Source: Bacteroidota bacterium
GTDB taxonomy: Bacteria; Bacteroidota; Bacteroidia; AKYH767-A; JAHEYN01
NCBI GenBank assembly: GCA_023251555.1
Contig: JAHEYN010000005.1
Location: forward strand, 56,828-120,827
Reading direction: 5' to 3'
DNA: 64,000 bases
Position 1 is the stretch's first letter; each line of letters opens with the position of its first letter. Positions 59,036 through 64,000 of the stretch are shown here, piece after piece. The position numbers were made by a program, and so were the translations under genes. Under the pieces are notes generated by a model. That model ran no database searches and was not told where the DNA came from. It worked only from the letters and a program-made list of their open reading frames with translations.

Positions 59036-60787
59036 TCAGGGGTTCAGCATCATCTCACGGATATATTTTACCGGGGCGCTTCCGTAACTGAGAAATTGTT
59101 CATGGAATTTCTTAAGACTGAAGTTATTTCCTTCACGGCGCTTCAGTTCATTTCTCAGTTCATATATCTCTGTAAATCCTGTGAAGTAACAGCACAGCTG
59201 CACCTGGGTAAGAGTAACCCTTTTCCATTTCCCTGCAGCCTCCGCCCTTTGCTGGAACGCCTCCCTGGTAAGGAGTTCTATCGCATCTTCCCTGCTCATT
59301 CCCAGCACATGCACGCTGTAATCAAGAATGGTATTGCAAACCGAGCGAAGATGCCACTTGTAATACATCAGCCACATTTCCGGGGAATTATCTCCAAAAC
59401 CATTCTCCAGCATCATGCGTTCCCCGTACACTGCCCATCCTTCTATCATCGCACTGTTTCCGAGTATGGCTTTGATAATATCAGGGGACTGGTTCGCATA
59501 AACAAGCTGTGTATAATGCCCGGGGACGGCCTCATGGGTATTAAGGATGCGCAGGATGTAACGGTTATATTCCCGGAGATAACTCTCGGCCCTTTCCTTG
59601 TCCCATGCGGCCATAGAACCCACGTTGTAATATGTTTTACCGTTTTTCTCATAGGGGCCCGGGGATGAGACGGATGCTCCCGCCACGCCCTGCATATAAG
59701 CAGGCTCTTTCCTTACCACGAGCGGCTTTGAAGGATCGATTGCTAGCAGGTCATTTTCCCTGATAAACTTCTCAAGCAAAGGTATCTGCGCCTCAATGGC
59801 AAGCTGGAAAGAATCCCTGCTGACATGGTCCAGTGAAATGCGGTCAATCACCGTCCTTATCAGTTCAAGCTCATCCACGGGGGCTTTTTTATCGCCCCGG
59901 GAATATTTCGGCCAAAGCTGCTTTGCCAGCTTTGCCATCTCTGCATGAAGCTCTTCTTTTCGCTTCAGTGCACGCTGGTATATCTCTTCGGCCGTGAAGG
60001 AGGAAACCATTTCATATTCAAACTTCTTGAGGTACAGCTTTTTCCCCAGCCTGAAATCGCGGGGGTGGCTGTTGTCTGTTTTCTTCAGCCAGGCAATGTA
60101 ACTTCTTACAGCCTTCGCACACTGCACTGCCCTTTCTGAGAAATCTTTCTTTTCGACGGGAGTAAGCGAGGATGACCGGAGCGAATCAAGCATATCTTTC
60201 TCAAACATGGAAATATTTCCCTCGTTCTGCTCTATGGCAAGGGCAGTATGCTCAAGTGAAGGATTTTTAATATTATGCACCGCAGCATCATAATACTGCG
60301 GAACTTTTTCCATGCGCCCGTACAACGCCCTCAGCCGGCCGGAAAGGGAGTCGTGAGTCCCTCCAAGTATCAGCGCAAAACCTTCTCCCACGTTATATGA
60401 TGCAGGATTCCATTCATAAGCCTTCAATTCGATGATCCCCCAGAGCGTGGCGGCAAGATGGTTTTCGATCAGGTAATAATCAGTACAGTTTTTCGGGGAG
60501 AGTTTTTTAGGATCAAAAGTATACAGGGAGTCCATCCATGCTTTGCAGAAATTCACCTTCTTTGTCCTTGCTTCGGGATAGGACACCTCAAGGATGTCGT
60601 CATACTCATGGCGGCCGAGCGAAGATGCCCACTCCGGGCTGTGCCTCCAGAGGTCTTCAACAAAATTCCCGCACATTTTCTCAAAAGCAGTATCCCGGGA
60701 AACAACGGAAGCGGGATCGGTGGCCGAAGGAGTGCGCCCGCAGGAAAGCATAACTAATAAAGAAAGTACTGCCGGAATTTTTTTCAT
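59036..60787 (-). CDS. DUF885 family lipoprotein, probable metallopeptidase
   Basis: About 583 residues from the ATG at 60787; the lipobox MKKIPAVLSLLVMLSC gives a lipoprotein. DUF885 features: FEKMCGNFVEDLWRHSPEWA, YNVGEGFALILGGTHDSLSG, LNTHEAVPGHYTQL (the HExxPGHxxQ-type zinc site), IEGWAVYGERMMLENGFGDN and AEAAGKWKRVTLTQVQLCCY. The family is similar to carboxypeptidase-like zinc peptidases. It is divergent from the S9 peptidase with an 80-bp spacer, suggesting joint regulation of two peptide-degrading lipoproteins. Confidence 0.9.
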   Translation of the reverse strand: MKKIPAVLSLLVMLSCGRTPSATDPASVVSRDTAFEKMCGNFVEDLWRHSPEWASSLGRHEYDDILEVSYPEARTKKVNFCKAWMDSLYTFDPKKLSPKNCTDYYLIENHLAATLWGIIELKAYEWNPASYNVGEGFALILGGTHDSLSGRLRALYGRMEKVPQYYDAAVHNIKNPSLEHTALAIEQNEGNISMFEKDMLDSLRSSSLTPVEKKDFSERAVQCAKAVRSYIAWLKKTDNSHPRDFRLGKKLYLKKFEYEMVSSFTAEEIYQRALKRKEELHAEMAKLAKQLWPKYSRGDKKAPVDELELIRTVIDRISLDHVSRDSFQLAIEAQIPLLEKFIRENDLLAIDPSKPLVVRKEPAYMQGVAGASVSSPGPYEKNGKTYYNVGSMAAWDKERAESYLREYNRYILRILNTHEAVPGHYTQLVYANQSPDIIKAILGNSAMIEGWAVYGERMMLENGFGDNSPEMWLMYYKWHLRSVCNTILDYSVHVLGMSREDAIELLTREAFQQRAEAAGKWKRVTLTQVQLCCYFTGFTEIYELRNELKRREGNNFSLKKFHEQFLSYGSAPVKYIREMMLNP

Positions 60788-60867
60788 AAATAATATATTT
60801 TGCTGCAAGGTACATTTTTTCGAAAAATTGTTGTTATGTTTAACCTGTATTTGAAACTCCACAGCCC

Positions 60868-62979
60868 GTGAAAAAATCAATCCTTATTCCCATCCTGCTT
60901 GCCGCCTTATCCTGCGGGCAGGTCAGCAAAAAAATCTCTTACCCTGCCACTCCCAGGGTACAGCAATCCGACGATTATTTCGGGAAAAAAGTATCTGACC
61001 CCTACCGCTGGCTCGAAGACGACAGGTCGTCAGAAACAGCACAGTGGGTAAGCGAAGAAAACAAGATCACTTTCGCCTATCTTGACAAAATCCCGTTCCG
61101 GAAAAAGATCAGGGAAAGGATCAGCACGCTCTGGAACTTCCCGAGATTTTCACCCCCTTCAAAAGAAGGTAAATATTATTCCTTCTATAAAAATGACGGC
61201 ATGCAGAATCAGAGTATTCTTTATTTCCAGGAAGGGCTTGGCGGAAATCCGAAAATACTTATTGATCCTAACAAGCTCTCTGCCGACGGCACCGTAGCAC
61301 TGACCCATGCAGGATTTTCGAAAGACCAGCGGTACCTGGCTTTCGGCACCTCCCGCGCAGGTTCCGACTGGCAGCAGTTTCAGATCATGGAAACGCAGAC
61401 CGGAAAGGTGCTGGATGATCTTGTAAAATGGAACAAATTTTCAGGGGCGGCGTGGAGAGGAAACGGATTCTTCTACACCCGCTTTGAAGAGCCCGGAAAA
61501 GGGTCTGAGCTCTCGGGTAAAAACGAAAACTGCAGGGTTTACTATCACACCCTGGGTACGGATCAAAACAAAGATTCCCTCGTTTATGAAGATCGGGAGC
61601 ACCCTGCCCGTGCGTTCTCACCGGGGGTTACGGACGACGGCCGTTTTCTCATTATCTCCGCATGGGAAACCACCACAGGGGTTAATCTCTATATAAAAGA
61701 CCTGGAGAAAAAAGAGAAAAATTTCACATCCCTTGCAGATAACTTTGAAGATGACTACAGTGTGATTGATAATATTGGCGGAAAACTTCTTATGATGACC
61801 GGCAGGAATGCCCCCCGGAAAAAAGTGGTGCTTATTGATCCGGCGCACCCGGAAGAAAAAAACTGGAAAGAAGTGATACCCCAGTCGGGTGATGTGCTCG
61901 AGTCAGTTGCAAGGGCAAAAGACAAGCTCATCTGCAAATACCTCAGGGATGCGTGCAGCAGGCTGCAGGTCTTCAGCCTGGAAGGAAAATCTGAAAATGA
62001 GATTACCCTTCCCACCCTTGGCACAGTGAGCGCCATCAATGCTCATGCTGAAGACAGTCTTGTATTTTACTCCTTCACATCCTTCACCTTCCCGACAACC
62101 ATATACTCATACAATATTGTGACCAAAACATCTTCGGTGTTCAGGAAGGCTGCCATTGACTTTGATCCCGAAGCTTACGAAACAAAGCAGGTATTTTTTA
62201 ACAGCAAAGACGGAACGAAAGTTCCCATGTTCATTGTCCACAGGAAAGGCATGGAGATGAACGGGAAAAACCCTGCTTTCCTGTACAGCTATGGAGGATT
62301 TAACATCAGCCTCACCCCTGATTTCAGGGTTGAGCGCCTTGCCCTGCTTGAAAACGGTGGCATCTTCGCTGAGCCTAACATACGCGGGGGCGGAGAGTAC
62401 GGAGAAGAATGGCACAAGGCCGGAACCCTCTGCAGAAAACAGAACGTGTTTGACGATTTCATCGCGGCTGCGGAATACCTTATAAAAGAAAAATACACCT
62501 CGCATGACATGCTGGCCATCCATGGACGTTCCAACGGCGGGCTCCTCGTGGGAGCCGTTATGACCCAGCGGCCCGACCTGGCAAAAGTGGCAATCCCAAC
62601 AGTGGGCGTTCTCGACATGCTCCGCTACCACCTCTTCACCATCGGTGCTGCGTGGGCATCGGACTACGGAAGGAGCGACAACAAAGAACAGTTTGAATGC
62701 CTGTACAGGTATTCCCCCCTTCAAAATGTAAAAGAAACCGGATACCCTGCCACCCTTGTAACCACCGGGGATCACGACGACCGGGTAGTTCCTGCCCACT
62801 CGTTCAAGTTTGCCGCCACCCTGCAGGAGAAACAGCAGGGCGATAACCCCGTCCTTATAAGAATAGATGTAAACGCAGGCCATGGTGCAGGAAAACCCAC
62901 TTCAAAAGTGATTGAAGAATGGGCCGATATATGGAGTTTCATGTTTTATAACATGGGAATGAAGGTGAAATATCTTTAA
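60868..62979 (+). CDS. prolyl oligopeptidase family serine peptidase (S9A), lipoprotein
   Basis: 703 residues with a GTG start and a lipobox (MKKSILIPILLAALSC). N-terminal seven-bladed propeller typical of POP (SDPYRWLEDDRSSETAQWVS at the start), then the alpha/beta hydrolase domain with catalytic Ser555 in HGRSNGGLLVG, the Asp in TGDHDDRVVP (about 637) and His672 in NAGHGAGKP. It cleaves short peptides after proline. Lipid anchoring places it in the envelope, facing the periplasm or outside. The bshA gene starts 20 bases downstream. Confidence 0.94.
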   Translation: MKKSILIPILLAALSCGQVSKKISYPATPRVQQSDDYFGKKVSDPYRWLEDDRSSETAQWVSEENKITFAYLDKIPFRKKIRERISTLWNFPRFSPPSKEGKYYSFYKNDGMQNQSILYFQEGLGGNPKILIDPNKLSADGTVALTHAGFSKDQRYLAFGTSRAGSDWQQFQIMETQTGKVLDDLVKWNKFSGAAWRGNGFFYTRFEEPGKGSELSGKNENCRVYYHTLGTDQNKDSLVYEDREHPARAFSPGVTDDGRFLIISAWETTTGVNLYIKDLEKKEKNFTSLADNFEDDYSVIDNIGGKLLMMTGRNAPRKKVVLIDPAHPEEKNWKEVIPQSGDVLESVARAKDKLICKYLRDACSRLQVFSLEGKSENEITLPTLGTVSAINAHAEDSLVFYSFTSFTFPTTIYSYNIVTKTSSVFRKAAIDFDPEAYETKQVFFNSKDGTKVPMFIVHRKGMEMNGKNPAFLYSYGGFNISLTPDFRVERLALLENGGIFAEPNIRGGGEYGEEWHKAGTLCRKQNVFDDFIAAAEYLIKEKYTSHDMLAIHGRSNGGLLVGAVMTQRPDLAKVAIPTVGVLDMLRYHLFTIGAAWASDYGRSDNKEQFECLYRYSPLQNVKETGYPATLVTTGDHDDRVVPAHSFKFAATLQEKQQGDNPVLIRIDVNAGHGAGKPTSKVIEEWADIWSFMFYNMGMKVKYL

Positions 62980-62999
62980 CAGCCAGATCTTTTTTCTTC

Positions 63000-64000
63000 A
63001 TGAACATAGGCATTGTATGTTATCCCACCTTCGGGGGGAGCGGGGTTGTTGCCACCGAGCTCGGAAAAGCCCTTGCAGGAAAAGGGCACAAGGTTCATTT
63101 CATCACCTACCGCCAGCCTGTCCGCCTGGACTCATTCTCTGAAAATATTTCTTACCACGAGGTCAAGGTCCCGGAGTATGATCTCTTTGAATATCCTCCT
63201 TACGAAACAGCGCTCACCAGCACCCTTGTTGATGCAGCCCGTTTCCACCGGCTGGATATTCTTCATGTTCACTACGCCATTCCGCATGCCTCTGCCGCTT
63301 ATCTCGCCCGGCAAATCCTTTCCCAGGACGGCATAAAGCTGCCCGTTGTTACCACTCTTCACGGAACCGACATTACCCTCGTCGGAAAAGATCCCGGTTA
63401 TGAACCCGTGGTTTCCTTCGCGATAAACGAGTCGGACGGAATTACCGCTGTCTCAAAAAGCCTGAAAGATGACACCATGCAGAATTTCCGTATCAGAAAA
63501 GAGATTGAGGTGATACCTAACTTTATTGACCTCTCAAGATTTTCCCGCCAGCCGAGGGATCATTTTAAAAAATTCATTGCCCCCGGAGGAGAAAAAATTC
63601 TCGTACACACATCCAATTTCAGGAAAGTAAAAAGAGTGGATGATGTTATCCGGGTATTCGAGCTCGTGCAGAAAAAAATACCGTCGAAACTCCTGCTCAT
63701 CGGCGACGGACCTGAGCGCAGCAGCATAGAGCGCCTGTGCAGGGAGCTCAGCGTGTGCGACCATATCAGCTTTCTCGGGAAACAGGAATCGGTGGAAGAA
63801 ATTTTATCCCTCTGCGACCTCTTCATCATGCCTTCGGAAACCGAGAGTTTCGGGCTCGCTGCTCTCGAAGCCATGGCATGCCAGGTACCCGTAATCTCTT
63901 CCGACTCGGGCGGGATACCCGAAGTGAATATCAACGGGGTAACCGGCTTCCTGAGCAAAGTGGGGGATGTGAAAAGTATGGCGGAAAATGCACTGTACAT
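63000..64000 (+). CDS. bshA: N-acetyl-alpha-D-glucosaminyl L-malate synthase, 3'-truncated by window end
   Basis: First enzyme of bacillithiol biosynthesis, a GT4 glycosyltransferase joining UDP-GlcNAc and L-malate. The 333 visible codons start MNIGIVCYPTFGGSGVVATE, the standard BshA opening, with VHYAIPHASAAYLARQI, TTLHGTDITLVG, VSKSLKDDTMQNF, HTSNFRKVKRVDDV and MPSETESFGLAALEAMAC. About 45 residues are missing at the C-terminus. It follows the S9 peptidase gene by 20 bases. Bacillithiol occurs in many Bacteroidota; bshB and bshC are not in this window. Confidence 0.94.
   Translation, partial: MNIGIVCYPTFGGSGVVATELGKALAGKGHKVHFITYRQPVRLDSFSENISYHEVKVPEYDLFEYPPYETALTSTLVDAARFHRLDILHVHYAIPHASAAYLARQILSQDGIKLPVVTTLHGTDITLVGKDPGYEPVVSFAINESDGITAVSKSLKDDTMQNFRIRKEIEVIPNFIDLSRFSRQPRDHFKKFIAPGGEKILVHTSNFRKVKRVDDVIRVFELVQKKIPSKLLLIGDGPERSSIERLCRELSVCDHISFLGKQESVEEILSLCDLFIMPSETESFGLAALEAMACQVPVISSDSGGIPEVNINGVTGFLSKVGDVKSMAENALY

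Noticed and set aside
1-64000. CRISPR arrays, insertion sequences, prophage genes
   Set aside because: No regularly spaced short repeats, transposase or phage structural genes were seen; the repeats present are inside coding genes or the 599-bp block.

Overview
The window is chromosomal DNA of a member of the Bacteroidota. Evidence: five proteins end in a type IX secretion (T9SS) C-terminal sorting domain, the T9SS component PorQ is encoded, promoters fit the Bacteroidota pattern (TTTG/TTG, about 19-20 nt, TAnnTTTG), and families typical of the phylum are present (DUF2279, short Smr protein, 490-residue archaeal/eukaryote-type ProS, long IspH, BshA). The relatives are probably environmental Chitinophagales/Sphingobacteriales-like lineages, but genus cannot be judged from this sequence alone.

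Layout. 0-5.5 kb: a giant secreted beta-helix protein. 5.5-21.9 kb: mostly housekeeping genes (tRNA-Pro, nth, an ECF sigma factor with a small partner, uvrA, a secreted choice-of-anchor-B-like protein, lpxK, the nif3/zinc-ribbon/TPR genes, a FadL-like porin, a Tyr/Gly-rich lipoprotein and proS with a small partner). 21.95-34.3 kb: a visibly AT-richer accessory region starting at tRNA-Glu. It holds a four-helix-bundle protein, an AAA/DUF4143 ATPase, and a repeated arrangement of ~515-residue cytoplasmic helical-repeat proteins next to three different T9SS beta-propeller proteins. Two of the propeller genes share a nearly identical ~600-bp 3' block that also includes the tail of the neighbouring helical-repeat gene. 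Two relic gene tails lie beside it.

34.4-40.5 kb: a tightly coupled six-gene operon: ArsR regulator, ATP-cone/PD-(D/E)XK nuclease, MBL beta-CASP nuclease, archaeal-type AMP phosphorylase, PRPP synthetase and phosphofructokinase. It looks like an energy-sensing RNA/nucleotide salvage module. With the 22-34 kb region it is the best candidate for an undescribed system.

40.6-49.3 kb: ispH converges on cmk and porQ; then come rnpB (RNase P RNA) and a five-gene minus-strand operon (mltG, an unknown exported protein, a phosphohexomutase, DUF2279, Smr). 49.5-64 kb: DUF4256, a ~2020-residue PorE-like envelope protein ending in two SPOR-like domains, a Nudix hydrolase, ilvE, a coiled-coil lipoprotein, divergent DUF885 and S9 peptidase lipoproteins, and the 5' part of bshA, cut by the window end.

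Function calls rest on motifs read by eye; no database search was possible.
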